Assembly: GCF_910592395.1 (NCBI RefSeq) | Contig: NC_088321.1 | Location: 16,680,001-16,744,000, forward strand | Direction of reading: 5' to 3' | DNA from: Lineus longissimus | Lineage: Eukaryota; Nemertea; Pilidiophora; Heteronemertea; Lineidae | DNA: 64,000 bases | Shown here: piece after piece, positions 51,501 through 64,000 of the stretch | Layout: the number at the start of each line of letters is the position of its first letter | How positions within the stretch are numbered: the first letter of the stretch is position 1 | The notes under the pieces: model-generated | Databases searched by the model: none | The model's input: only the letters and a program-made list of their open reading frames with translations | Told to the model about the DNA's origin: nothing | Position numbers and translations under genes: made by a program

Positions 51501-54500
51501 AAGACAATGGTCACAACTAGTCTAGGACATCACACCGACTTGATGCCTCCACCTTAACGATGGAAGACAATGGTCACAACCAGTCTAGGACATCACACCG
51601 ACTTGATGCCTCCACCTGAACGATGGAAGACAATGGTCGCAACCAGTCTAGGACATCACACCGACTTGATGCCTCCACCTAAACGAAGGAAGAAAATGGT
51701 ATCAACCAGTCTAGGACATCACACCGACTTGATGTCTCCGCCTGAACGATGGAAGACAATGGTGTCAACCAGTCTTGGACATCACGCTGACTTGATGTCT
51801 CCGCCTGAACGATGGAAGACAATGGTCGCAACCAGTCTAAGACTTCAAACTGACTTGATGTCTCCGCCTGAACGATGGAAGACAATGGTCACAACCAGTC
51901 AAGGACATCACACCGACTTGATGCCTCCGCCTGAACGATGGAAGAAAAATGGTATCAACCAGTCTAGGACATCACACCGACTTGATGTCTCCACCTGAAC
52001 GATGGAGGACAATGGTATCAACCAGTCTAGGACATCACACTGACTTGATGCCTCCACCTGAACGATGGAAGACAATGGTGACAACCAGTCTAGGACATCA
52101 CACCGACTTGATGTCTCCACCTGAACGATGGAAGACAATGGTCACAACCAGTCTAGGACATCACACCGACTTGATGCCTCCACCTGAACGATGGAGGACA
52201 ATGGTATCAACCAGCCTAGGACATCACACAAACTTGATGCCTCCACCTGAACGATGGAGGACAATGGTATCAACCAGTCTAGGGCATCACACCGACTTGA
52301 TGCCTCCGCCTGAACGATGGAGGACAATGGTATCAACCAGTCTAGGACATCACACCGACTTGATGCCTCCACCTGAACGATGGAAGACAATGGTCACAAC
52401 CAGTCTAGGACATCACACCGACTTGATGCCTCCACCTGAACGATGGAAGACAATGGTCGCAACCAGTCTAAGACATCACACCGACTTGATGCCTCCACCT
52501 AAACGAAGGAAGAAAATGGTATCAACCAGTCTAGGACATCACACCGACTTGATGTCTCCGCCTAAACGATGGAAGAGAATGGTATCAACCAGTCTAGGAC
52601 ATCACACTGACTTGATGCCTCCACCTGAACGATGGAAGACAATAGTCACAACCAGTCTAGGACATCACACCGACTTGATGACTCCACCTGAACGATGGAA
52701 GAAAATGGTATCAACCAGTCTAGGACATCACACCGACTTGATGCCTCCACCTGAACGATGGAAGAAAATGGTATCAACCAGTCTACGACATCACACTGAC
52801 TTGATGTCTCCACCTGAACGATGGAAGACAATGGTCACAACCAGTCTAGGACATCGCACTGACTTGATGTCTCATCCTGAACGATGGAAGACAATGGTCA
52901 CAACCAGTCTAGGACATCACACCGACTTGATGCCTCCACCTGAACGATGGAAGATAATGGTCACAACTAGTCTAGGACATCACACAGACTTGATGCCTCC
53001 GCCTGAACGATGGAAGACAATGGTCACAACCAGTCTACGACATCACACTGACTTGATGCCTCCACCTGAACGATGGAAGACAATGGTCACAACCAGTCTA
53101 GGACATCACACCGACTTGATGCCTTCACCTGAACGATGGAAGAGAGTGGTCACAACCAGTCTAGGACATCACACCGACTTGATGCCTCCACCTGAACGAT
53201 GGAAGACAATGGTCACAACTAGTCTAGGACATCACACCGACTTGATGCCTCCACCTGAACGATGGAAGACAATGGTCACAACCAGTCTAGGACATCACAC
53301 CGACTTGATGCCTCCACCTGAACGATGGAAGACAATGGTCGCAACCAGTCTAGGACATCACACCGACTTGATGCCTCCACCTAAACGAAGGAAGAAAATG
53401 GTATCAACCAGTCTAGGACATCACACCGACTTGATGTCTCCGCCTGAACGATGGAAGACAATGGTGTCAACCAGTCTTGGACATCACGCTGACTTGATGT
53501 CTCCGCCTGAACGATGGAAGACAATGGTCGCAACCAGTCTAAGACTTCAAACTGACTTGATGTCTCCGCCTGAACGATGGAAGACAATGGTCACAACCAG
53601 TCAAGGACATCACACCGACTTGATGCCTCCGCCTGAACGATGGAAGAAAATGGTATCAACCAGTCTTGGACATCACACCGACTTGATGCCTCCGCCTGAA
53701 CGATGGAGGACAATGGTATCAACCAGTCTAGGACATCACACTGACTTGATGCCTCCACCTGAACGATGGAAGACAATGGTCACAACCAGTCTAGGACATC
53801 ACACCGACTTGATGCCTTCACCTGAACGATGGAAGACAGTGGTCACAACCAGTTTAGGACATCACACCGACTTGATGCCTCCACCTGAACGATGGAAGAC
53901 AATGGTCGCAACCAGTCTAGGACATCACACCGACTTGATGCCTCCACCTAAACGAAGGAAGAAAATGGTATCAACCAGTCTAGGACATCACACCGACATG
54001 ATGTCTCCGCCTGAACAATGGAAGACAACGGTATCAACCAGTCTAGGACATCACACTGACTTGATGTCTCATCCTGAACGATGGAAGACAATGGTCACAA
54101 CCAGTCTAGGACATCACACTGACTTGATGTCTCCGCCTGAACGATGGAAGAAAATGATAACAACCAGTCTAGGACATCACATCGACTTGATGTCTCCGCC
54201 TGAAGGATGGAAGAAAATGGTATCAACCAGTCTAGGACATCACGCTGACTTGATGTCTCCGCCTGAACGATGGAAGACAATGGTCGCAACCAGTCTAAGA
54301 CTTCAAACTGACTTGATGTCTCCGCCTGAACGATGGAAGACAATGGTCACAACCAGTCAAGGACATCACACCGACTTGATGCCTCCGCCTGAACGATGGA
54401 AGAAAATGGTATCAACAAGTCTAGGACATCACACCGACTTGATGCCTCCGCCTGAACGATGGAGGACAATGGTATCAACCAGTCTAGGACATCACACTGA

Positions 54501-56913
54501 CTTGATGCCTCCACCTGAACGATGGAAGACAATGGTCACAACCAGTCTAGGACATCACACCGACTTGATGCCTCCGCCTGAACGATGGAGGACAATGGTA
54601 TCAACCAGTCTAGGACATCACACCGACTTGATGCCTCCACCTGAACGATGGAAGACAATGGTCACAACCAGTCTAGGACATCACACCGACTTGATGTCTC
54701 CACCTGAACGATGGAAGACAATGGTCACAACCAGTCTAGGACATCACACCGACTTGATGCCTCCACCTGAACGATGGAGGACAATGGTATCAACCAGTCT
54801 AGGACATCACACCGACTTGATGCCTCCACCTGAACGATGGAGGACAATGGTATCAACCAGTCTAGGGCATCACACCGACTTGATGCCTCCGCCTGAACGA
54901 TGGAGGACAATGGTATCAACCAGTCTAGGACATCACACCGACTTGATGCCTCCACGTGAACGATGGAAGACAATGGTCACAACCAGTCTATGACATCACA
55001 CCGACTTGATGTCTCCGCCTGAACGATGGAAGAAAATGGTATCAACCAATCTAGGACATCACACTGACTTGATGCCTCCACCTGAACGATGGAAGAAAAT
55101 GGTATCAGGCAGTCTAGGACATCACACTGACTTGATGCCTCCACCTGAACGATGGAAGAAAATGGTATCAACCAGTCTAGGACATCACACTGACTTGATG
55201 CCTCCACCTGAACGATGGAAGAAAATGGTCACAACCAGTCTAGGACATCACACCGACTTGATGCCTCCACCTGAACGATGGAAGACAATGGTTGCAACCA
55301 GTCTAGGACATCACACAGACTTGATGCCTCCACCTGAACGATGGAAGACAATGGTATCAACCAGTCTAGAACATCACACCGACTTGATGCCTCCACCTGA
55401 ACGATGGAAGACAATGGTCGCAACCAGTCTAGGACATCACACCGACTTGATGCCTCCACCTGAACAATGGAAGAAAATGGTATCAACTAGTCTAGGACAT
55501 CACACCAACTTGATGCCTCCACCTGAACGATGGAAGACAATGGTCGCAACCAGTCTAGGACATCACACCGACTTGATGCCTCCACCTGAACGATGGAAGA
55601 AAATGGTATCAACCAGTCTAGGACATCACACCAACTTGATGCCTCCGCCTGAACGATGGAAGATAATGGTCACAACCAGTCTGGGACATCGCACTGACTT
55701 GATGTCTCATCCTGAACGATGGAAGACAATGGTCACAACCAGTCTAGGACATCACACCGACTTGATGTCTCCGCCTGAACGATGGAAGAAAATGGTACCA
55801 ACCAGTCTAGGACATCACACCGACTTGATGCCTCCACCTGAACGATGGAGGACAATGGTATCAACCAGTCTAGGACATCACACCGACTTGATGCCTCCAC
55901 CTGAACGATGGAAGAAAATGGTATCAGCCAGTCTACGACATCACACTGACTTGATGCCTCCACCTGAACGATGGAAGAGAATGGTCGCAACCAGTCTAGG
56001 ACATCACACCGACTTGATGCCTCCACCTGAACGATGGAAGACAATGGTCAAAACCAGTCTAGGACATCACACCGACTTGATGCCTTCACCTGAACGATGG
56101 AAGACAATGGTCACAACCAGTCTGGGACATCGCACCGACTTGATGTCTCATCCTGAACGATGGAAGAAAATGGTATCAACCAGTCTAGGACATCACACCG
56201 ACTTGATGACTCCACCTGAACGATGGAAGAAAATGGTATCAACCAGTCTAGGACATCACACCGACTTGATGTCTCCGCCTGAACGATGGATGAAAATGGT
56301 ATCAACCAGTCTACGACATCACACTGACTTGATGTCTCCACCTGAACGATGGAAGAAAATGGTCACAACCAGTCTAGGACATCACACCGACTTGATGCCT
56401 CCACCTGAACGATGGAAGACAATGGTCACAACCAGTCTAGGACATCACACCGACTTGATGCCTCCACCTGAACGATGGAAGACAATGGTCACAACCAGTC
56501 TAGGACATCGCACTGACTTGATGTCTCATCCTGAACGATGGAAGACAATGGTCACAACCAGTCTAGGACATCACACCGACTTGATGCCTCCACCTGAACG
56601 ATGGAAGATAATGGTCACAACTAGTCTAGGACATCACACAGACTTGATGCCTCCGCCTGAACGATGGAAGACAATGGTCACAACCAGTCTACGACATCAC
56701 ACTGACTTGATGCCTCCACCTGAACGATGGAAGACAATGGTCACAACCAGTCTAGGACATCACACCGACTTGATGCCTTCACCTGAACGATGGAAGACAG
56801 TGGTCACAACCAGTCTAGGACATCACACCGACTTGATGCCTCCACCTGAACGATGGAAGACAATGGTCACAACTAGTCTAGGACATCACACCGACTTGAT
56901 GCCTCCACCTTAA
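48560..56913 (+). repeat. About 5.2-5.4-kb segmental duplication in satellite B
   Basis: Units from about 48571 onward recur from about 53801 at an offset of 5230 bp; for example GACAGTGGTC near 48605 and 53835, and GAACAATGGAAGACAACGG near 48782 and 54012. After the extra 756-bp copy the offset becomes 4474, and near the TAA frames (51557 and 56913) it is 5356. The block also extends beyond 56913: monomers from about 51679 match those from about 57035. One extra A in the run at 51944-51949 is private to the first copy, which explains the one-base change in offset from 5356 to 5355. Confidence 0.85.
49220..50731 (+). repeat. 756-bp (12-monomer) tandem duplication in satellite B
   Basis: Two adjacent copies, about 49220-49975 and 49976-50731, carry the same order of AGGACA and AAGACA monomers. 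Both contain CCACGTGAACG (49723 and 50479) and AGTCTATGACATC, where GGA became TGA (stops ending at 49763 and 50519). A related single copy is found once more, with the TGA ending at 54993. Confidence 0.9.
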
Positions 56914-57034
56914 CGATGGAAGACAATGGTCACAACCAGTCTAGGACATCACACCGACTTGATGCCTCCACCTGAACGATGGAAGACAATGGTCGCAACC
57001 AGTCTAGGACATCACACCGACTTGATGCCTCCAC

Positions 57035-59480
57035 CTAAACGAAGGAAGAAAATGGTATCAACCAGTCTAGGACATCACACCGACTTGATGTCTCCGCCTG
57101 AACGATGGAAGACAATGGTGTCAACCAGTCTTGGACATCACGCTGACTTGATGTCTCCGCCTGAACGATGGAAGACAATGGTCGCAACCAGTCTAAGACT
57201 TCAAACTGACTTGATGTCTCCGCCTGAACGATGGAAGACAATGGTCACAACCAGTCAAGGACATCACACCGACTTGATGCCTCCGCCTGAACGATGGAAG
57301 AAAATGGTATCAACCAGTCTAGGACATCACACCGACTTGATGTCTCCACCTGAACGATGGAGGACAATGGTATCAACCAGTCTAGGACATCACACTGACT
57401 TGATGCCTCCACCTGAACGATGGAAGACAATGGTGACAACCAGTCTAGGACATCACACCGACTTGATGTCTCCACCTGAACGATGGAAGACAATGGTCAC
57501 AACCAGTCTAGGACATCACACCGACTTGATGCCTCCACCTGAACGATGGAGGACAATGGTATCAACCAGCCTAGGACATCACACAGACTTGATGCCTCCA
57601 CCTGAACGATGGAGGACAATGGTATCAACCAGTCTAGGGCATCACACCGACTTGATGCCTCCGCCTGAACGATGGAGGACAATGGTATCAACCAGTCTAG
57701 GACATCACACCGACTTGATGCCTCCACCTGAACGATGGAAGACAATGGTCACAACCAGTCTAGGACATCACACCGACATGATGCTTCCACCTGAACGATG
57801 GAAGACAATGGTCACAACCAGTCTAGGACATCACACCGACTTGATGCCTCCACCTGAACGATGGAAGACAATGGTCGCAACCAGTCTAAGACATCACACC
57901 GACTTGATGCCTCCACCTAAACGAAGGAAGAAAATGGTATCAACCAGTCTAGGACATCACACCGACTTGATGTCTCCGCCTAAACGATGGAAGAGAATGG
58001 TATCAACCAGTCTAGGACATCACACTGACTTGATGCCTCCACCTGAACGATGGAAGACAATAGTCACAACCAGTCTAGGACATCACACCGACTTGATGCC
58101 TCCACCTGAACGATGGAAGAAAATGGTATCAACCAGTCTACGACATCACACTGACTTGATGTCTCCACCTGAACGATGGAAGACAATGGTCACAACCAGT
58201 CTAGGACATCGCACTGACTTGATGTCTCATCCTGAACGATGGAAGACAATGGTCACAACCAGTCTAGGACATCACACCGACTTGATGCCTCCACCTGAAC
58301 GATGGAAGATAATGGTCACAACTAGTCTAGGACATCACACAGACTTGATGCCTCCGCCTGAACGATGGAAGACAATGGTCACAACCAGTCTACGACATCA
58401 CACTGACTTGATGCCTCCACCTGAACGATGGAAGACAATGGTCACAACCAGTCTAGGACATCACACCGACTTGATGCCTTCACCTGAACGATGGAAGAGA
58501 GTGGTCACAACCAGTCTACGACATCACACCGACTTGATGCCTCCACCTGAACGATGGAAGACAATGGTCACAACTAGTCTAGGACATCACACCGACTTGA
58601 TGCCTCCACCTGAACGATGGAAGACAATGGTCACAACCAGTCTAGGACATCACACCGACTTGATGCCTCCACCTGAACGATGGAAGACAATGGTCGCAAC
58701 CAGTCTAGGACATCACACCGACTTGATGCCTCCACCTAAACGAAGGAAGAAAATGGTATCAACCAGTCTAGGACATCACACCGACTTGATGTCTCCGCCT
58801 GAACGATGGAAGACAATGGTGTCAACCAGTCTTGGACATCACGCTGACTTGATGTCTCCGCCTGAACGATGGAAGACAATGGTCGCAACCAGTCTAAGAC
58901 TTCAAACTGACTTGATGTCTCCGCCTGAACGATGGAAGACAATGGTCACAACCAGTCAAGGACATCACACCGACTTGATGCCTCCGCCTGAACGATGGAA
59001 GAAAATGGTATCAACCAGTCTTGGACATCACACCGACTTGATGCCTCCGCCTGAACGATGGAGGACAATGGTATCAACCAGTCTAGGACATCACACTGAC
59101 TTGATGCCTCCACCTGAACGATGGAAGACAATGGTCACAACCAGTCTAGGACATCACACCGACTTGATGTCTCCACCTGAACGATGGAAGACAATGGTCA
59201 CAACCAGTCTAGGACATCACACCGACTTGATGCCTCCACCTGAACGATGGAGGACAATGGTATCAACCAGCCTAGGACATCACACAGACTTGATGCCTCC
59301 ACCTGAACGATGGAGGACAATGGTATCAACCAGTCTAGGGCATCACACCGACTTGATGCCTCCGCCTGAACGATGGAGGACAATGGTATCAACCAGTCTA
59401 GGACATCACACCGACTTGATGCCTCCACCTGAACGATGGAAGACAATGGTCACAACCAGTCTAGGACATCACACCGACAT
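57035..59480 (+). repeat. 1701-bp (27-monomer) period in satellite B
   Basis: The AAACGAAGGAAGAAAATGG unit followed by TCACGCTGACTTG and GACTTCAAACTGAC units is present near 57035 and 58736, 1701 bp apart. ATGATGCTTCCACC is near 57779 and 59480, also 1701 bp apart. The equivalent pair at 51679 and 53381 is 1702 bp apart because of the extra A at 51944-51949. Confidence 0.85.
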
Positions 59481-61524
59481 GATGCTTCCACCTGAACGAT
59501 GGAAGACAATGGTCACAACCAGTCTAGGACATCACACCGACTTGATGCCTCCACCTGAACGATGGAAGACAATGGTCGCAACCAGTCTAAGACATCACAC
59601 CGACTTGATGCCTCCACCTAAACGAAGGAAGAAAATGGTATCAACCAGTCTAGGACATCACACCGACTTGATGTCTCCGCCTAAACGATGGAAGACAATG
59701 GTATCAACCAGTCTAGGACATCACACTGACTTGATGCCTCCACCTGAACGATGGAAGACAATAGTCACAACCAGTCTAGGACATCACACCGACTTGATGT
59801 CTCCACCTGAACGATGGAAGACAATGGTCACAACCAGTCTAGGACATCACACCGACTTGATGCCTCCACCTGAACGATGGAAGATAATGGTCACAACTAG
59901 TCTAGGACATCACACCGACTTGATGCCTCCACCTGAACGATGGAGGACAATGGTATCAACCAGTCTAGGACATCAAACCGACTTGATGCCTCCACCTGAA
60001 CGATGGAGGACAATGGTGGCAACCAGTCTAAGACATCACACCGACTTGATGCCTCCACCTAAACGAAGGAAGAAATGGTATCAACCAGTCTAGGACATCA
60101 CACCGACTTGATGTCTCCGCCTGAACGATGGAAGACAATGGTATCAACCAGTCTAGGACATCACACTGACTTGATGCCTCCACCTGAACGATGGAAGACA
60201 ATGGTCACAACCAGTCTAGGACATCACACCGACTTGATGTCTCCACCTGAACGATGGAAGACAATGGTCACAACCAGTCTAGGACATCACACCGACTTGA
60301 TGCCTCCACCTGAACGATGGAGGACAATGGTATCAACCAGTCTAGGACATCACACCGACTTGATGCCTCCACCTGAACGATGGAGGACAATGGTATCAAC
60401 CAGTCTAGGGCATCACACCGACTTGATGCCTCCGCCTGAACGATGGAGGACAATGGTATCAACCAGTCTAGGACATCACACCGACATGATGCCTCCACCT
60501 GAACGATGGAAGACAATGGTCACAACCAGTCTAGGACATCACACCGACTTGATGTCTCCACCTGAACTATGGAAGACAATGGTCACAACCAGTCTAAGAC
60601 TTCACACCGACTTGATGCCTCCACCTGAACGATGGAAGATAATGGTCACAACTAGTCTAGGACATCACACCGACTTGATGCCTCCGCCTGAACGATGGAG
60701 GACAATGGTATCAACCAGTCTAGGACATCACACCGACATGATGCCTCCACCTGAACGATGGAAGACAATGGTCACAACCAGTCTAGGACATCACACCAAC
60801 TTGATGTCTCCACCTGAACGATGGAAGACAATGTTCACAACCAGTCTAGGACATCACACCGACTTGATGCCTCCACCTGAACGATGGAAGATAATGGTCA
60901 CAACTAGTCTAGGACATCACACAGACTTGATGCCTCCGCCTGAACGATGGAAGACAATGGTCACAACCAGTCTACGACATCACACTGACTTGATGCCTCC
61001 ACCTGAACGATGGAAGACAATGGTCACAACCAGTCTAGGACATCACACCGACTTGATGCCTTCACCTGAACGATGGTAGACAATGGTCACAACCAGTCTA
61101 GGACATCACACCGACTTGATGCCTCCACCTGAACGATGGAGGACAATGGTATCAACCAGTCTAGGACATCACACCGACTTGATGCCTTCACCTGAACGAT
61201 GGAAGACAATGGTATCAACCAGTCTAGGACATCACACCGACTTGATGCCTCCACCTGAACGATGGAAGAAAATGGTATCAATCAGTCTAGGACATCACAC
61301 TGACTTGATGTCTCCACCTGAACGATGGAAGACAATGGTCACAACCAGTCTAGGACATCACACCGACTTGATGCCTCCACCTGAACGATGGAAGACAATG
61401 GTCGCAACCAGTCTAGGACATCACACCGACTTGATGCCTCCACCTGAACGATGGAAGTCAATGGTCGCAACCAGTCTAGGACATCATACCGACTTGATGC
61501 CTCCACCTGAACGATGGAAGACAA
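58943..61524 (+). repeat. 2582-bp higher-order unit of satellite B, copy 1
   Basis: A 41-monomer block less one base. It contains the one-base-short AGGAAGAAATGGTATC unit near 60069, CACCTGAACTATGG near 60558, ACAATGTTCACAACC near 60829, and CGATGGTAGACAATGG near 61072. All four recur 2582 bp downstream. The missing base itself is inherited, so it preceded the duplication. Confidence 0.9.
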
Positions 61525-64000
61525 TGGTCACAACCAGTCAAGGACATCACACCGACTTGATGCCTCCGCCTGAACGATGGAAGAAAATGGTATCAACCAG
61601 TCTAGGACATCACACCGACTTGATGCCTCCGCCTGAACGATGGAGGACAATGGTATCAACCAGTCTAGGACATCACACTGACTTGATGCCTCCACCTGAA
61701 CGATGGAAGACAATGGTCACAACCAGTCTAGGACATCACACCGACTTGATGTCTCCACCTGAACGATGGAAGACAATGGTCACAACCAGTCTAGGACATC
61801 ACACCGACTTGATGCCTCCACCTGAACGATGGAGGACAATGGTATCAACCAGCCTAGGACATCACACAGACTTGATGCCTCCACCTGAACGATGGAGGAC
61901 AATGGTATCAACCAGTCTAGGGCATCACACCGACTTGATGCCTCCGCCTGAACGATGGAGGACAATGGTATCAACCAGTCTAGGACATCACACCGACTTG
62001 ATGCCTCCACCTGAACGATGGAAGACAATGGTCACAACCAGTCTAGGACATCACACCGACATGATGCTTCCACCTGAACGATGGAAGACAATGGTCACAA
62101 CCAGTCTAGGACATCACACCGACTTGATGCCTCCACCTGAACGATGGAAGACAATGGTCGCAACCAGTCTAAGACATCACACCGACTTGATGCCTCCACC
62201 TAAACGAAGGAAGAAAATGGTATCAACCAGTCTAGGACATCACACCGACTTGATGTCTCCGCCTAAACGATGGAAGACAATGGTATCAACCAGTCTAGGA
62301 CATCACACTGACTTGATGCCTCCACCTGAACGATGGAAGACAATAGTCACAACCAGTCTAGGACATCACACCGACTTGATGTCTCCACCTGAACGATGGA
62401 AGACAATGGTCACAACCAGTCTAGGACATCACACCGACTTGATGCCTCCACCTGAACGATGGAAGATAATGGTCACAACTAGTCTAGGACATCACACCGA
62501 CTTGATGCCTCCACCTGAACGATGGAGGACAATGGTATCAACCAGTCTAGGACATCAAACCGACTTGATGCCTCCACCTGAACGATGGAGGACAATGGTG
62601 GCAACCAGTCTAAGACATCACACCGACTTGATGCCTCCACCTAAACGAAGGAAGAAATGGTATCAACCAGTCTAGGACATCACACCGACTTGATGTCTCC
62701 GCCTGAACGATGGAAGACAATGGTATCAACCAGTCTAGGACATCACACTGACTTGATGCCTCCACCTGAACGATGGAAGACAATGGTCACAACCAGTCTA
62801 GGACATCACACCGACTTGATGTCTCCACCTGAACGATGGAAGACAATGGTCACAACCAGTCTAGGACATCACACCGACTTGATGCCTCCACCTGAACGAT
62901 GGAGGACAATGGTATCAACCAGTCTAGGACATCACACCGACTTGATGCCTCCACCTGAACGATGGAGGACAATGGTATCAACCAGTCTAGGGCATCACAC
63001 CGACTTGATGCCTCCGCCTGAACGATGGAGGACAATGGTATCAACCAGTCTAGGACATCACACCGACATGATGCCTCCACCTGAACGATGGAAGACAATG
63101 GTCACAACCAGTCTAGGACATCACACCGACTTGATGTCTCCACCTGAACTATGGAAGACAATGGTCACAACCAGTCTAAGACTTCACACCGACTTGATGC
63201 CTCCACCTGAACGATGGAAGATAATGGTCACAACTAGTCTAGGACATCACACCGACTTGATGCCTCCGCCTGAACGATGGAGGACAATGGTATCAACCAG
63301 TCTAGGACATCACACCGACATGATGCCTCCACCTGAACGATGGAAGACAATGGTCACAACCAGTCTAGGACATCACACCGACTTGATGTCTCCACCTGAA
63401 CGATGGAAGACAATGTTCACAACCAGTCTAGGACATCACACCGACTTGATGCCTCCACCTGAACGATGGAAGATAATGGTCACAACTAGTCTAGGACATC
63501 ACACAGACTTGATGCCTCCGCCTGAACGATGGAAGACAATGGTCACAACCAGTCTACGACATCACACTGACTTGATGCCTCCACCTGAACGATGGAAGAC
63601 AATGGTCACAACCAGTCTAGGACATCACACCGACTTGATGCCTTCACCTGAACGATGGTAGACAATGGTCACAACCAGTCTAGGACATCACACCGACTTG
63701 ATGCCTCCACCTGAACGATGGAGGACAATGGTATCAACCAGTCTAGGACATCACACCGACTTGATGCCTTCACCTGAACGATGGAAGACAATGGTATCAA
63801 CCAGTCTAGGACGTCACACCGACTTGATGCCTCCACCTGAACGATGGAAGAAAATGGTATCAATCAGTCTAGGACATCACACTGACTTGATGTCTCCACC
63901 TGAACGATGGAAGACAATGGTCACAACCAGTCTAGGACATCACACCGACTTGATGCCTCCACCTGAACGATGGAAGACAATGGTCGCAACCAGTCTAGGA
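61525..64000 (+). repeat. 2582-bp higher-order unit of satellite B, copy 2 (cut by the window end)
   Basis: A near-identical tandem copy of 58943-61524: the short GAAATGG unit near 62651, ACTATGG near 63147, ATGTTCACAACC near 63413 and GGTAGACAATGG near 63656. The few differences include CACACCAAC at 60793 against CACACCGAC at 63375, and GGACATCACACC at 61230 against GGACGTCACACC at 63812. About 105 bp of the copy would lie beyond the window. Confidence 0.9.

Larger units (their letters stand above)
37505..64000 (+). repeat. Satellite B, 63-bp tandem repeat
   Basis: About 420 head-to-tail 63-bp monomers. The consensus runs GAACGATGGAAGACAATGGT, CACAACCAGTCTAGGACATC, ACACCGACTTGATGCCTCCA, CCT. 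GC is about 51%, and each unit has up to four variable CpG positions. Main variants are CCTCCACCT or TCTCCGCCT or TCTCATCCT; GTCACA or GTATCA or GTCGCA or ATAACA; AAGACA or AAGAAA or AGGACA. Because 63 is a multiple of 3, any frame free of stops in one monomer stays open through the array on either strand. The array runs past the right window edge. No gene or RNA is visible in it. Confidence 0.98.

Noticed and set aside
37528-63863. Minus-strand open frames in satellite B with the repeated peptide SSIVQVEASSRCDVLDWL
   Set aside because: They are the complementary reading of the same stop-free 63-bp monomer, interrupted at random, and have no non-repeat ends.
37505-64000. A secreted or structural tandem-repeat protein gene on + of satellite B
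   Set aside because: There is no signal peptide, unique N- or C-terminus, intron pattern or promoter. Copied stops and frameshifts are tolerated, and replacement changes are frequent. I kept it only as a low-confidence note.
37505-64000. CENP-B box in satellite B
   Set aside because: I looked for the TTCG....A..CGGG core on both strands of the monomer; GAACGATGGAAG and its complement do not fit it.
1-64000. Telomeric or microsatellite arrays
   Set aside because: No TTAGGG-like or other short simple repeat run is present; the only short-period repeats are the foldback arms and brief A or T runs near its centre.

Overview
This 64-kb window is almost entirely tandem repeat DNA. I find no credible protein-coding gene, tRNA, rRNA or CRISPR array. 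Two long satellite arrays, a foldback transposable element and the satellite-only setting indicate a eukaryotic genome, probably a heterochromatic or other gene-poor block. I cannot name the species. Both arrays run off the window ends, so their full lengths are unknown.

Layout. (1) Positions 1-37504 hold satellite A, a 70-bp head-to-tail repeat (about 520 units, about 43% GC by consensus, strongly C-rich on the + strand, almost no CpG). (2) It is interrupted at 31577-32480 by one 904-bp foldback element. The whole element is an inverted repeat. Its outer arms are 15-17-bp minisatellites, and it is flanked by a perfect 9-bp target duplication, ATTTGAGAC. A paralogous empty site at 30731-30739 confirms the insertion. 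(3) At 37502-37505 satellite A changes abruptly, within one monomer, to satellite B. This is a 63-bp head-to-tail repeat (about 420 units, about 51% GC, several CpGs per unit) that continues to the window end.

Both satellites carry higher-order structure: blocks of many monomers were copied as units. In A, clear block offsets are about 4.2-4.3 kb, 2869 bp (41 units), 980 bp (14 units), 1260 bp (18), 770 bp (11) and 1120 bp (16). In B they are 1134, 1512 and 1764 bp blocks, each ending in the same rare TGA, then 756 bp (12 units), 1701 bp (27), 5230/5355/5356 bp and 2582 bp (41 units minus one base). Single-base indels and rare variants are inherited by the copies and date the duplications relative to one another. 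The units nearest the A/B border are more varied than those far from it, as expected where exchange is less frequent at an array edge.

Satellite B gives open frames of up to 1066 codons on + and shorter ones on -. These exist because 63 is divisible by 3 and the monomer happens to lack stops in those frames. Replacement changes are common, stops and frameshifts accumulate and are copied, and much of the variation lies at CpG sites with the C-to-T / G-to-A pattern of methyl-cytosine loss. I read B as non-coding satellite, not as a repeat-protein gene. The most informative observations are the foldback insertion with its empty-site control, the A/B junction, the nested duplication history and the CpG-decay signature in B.
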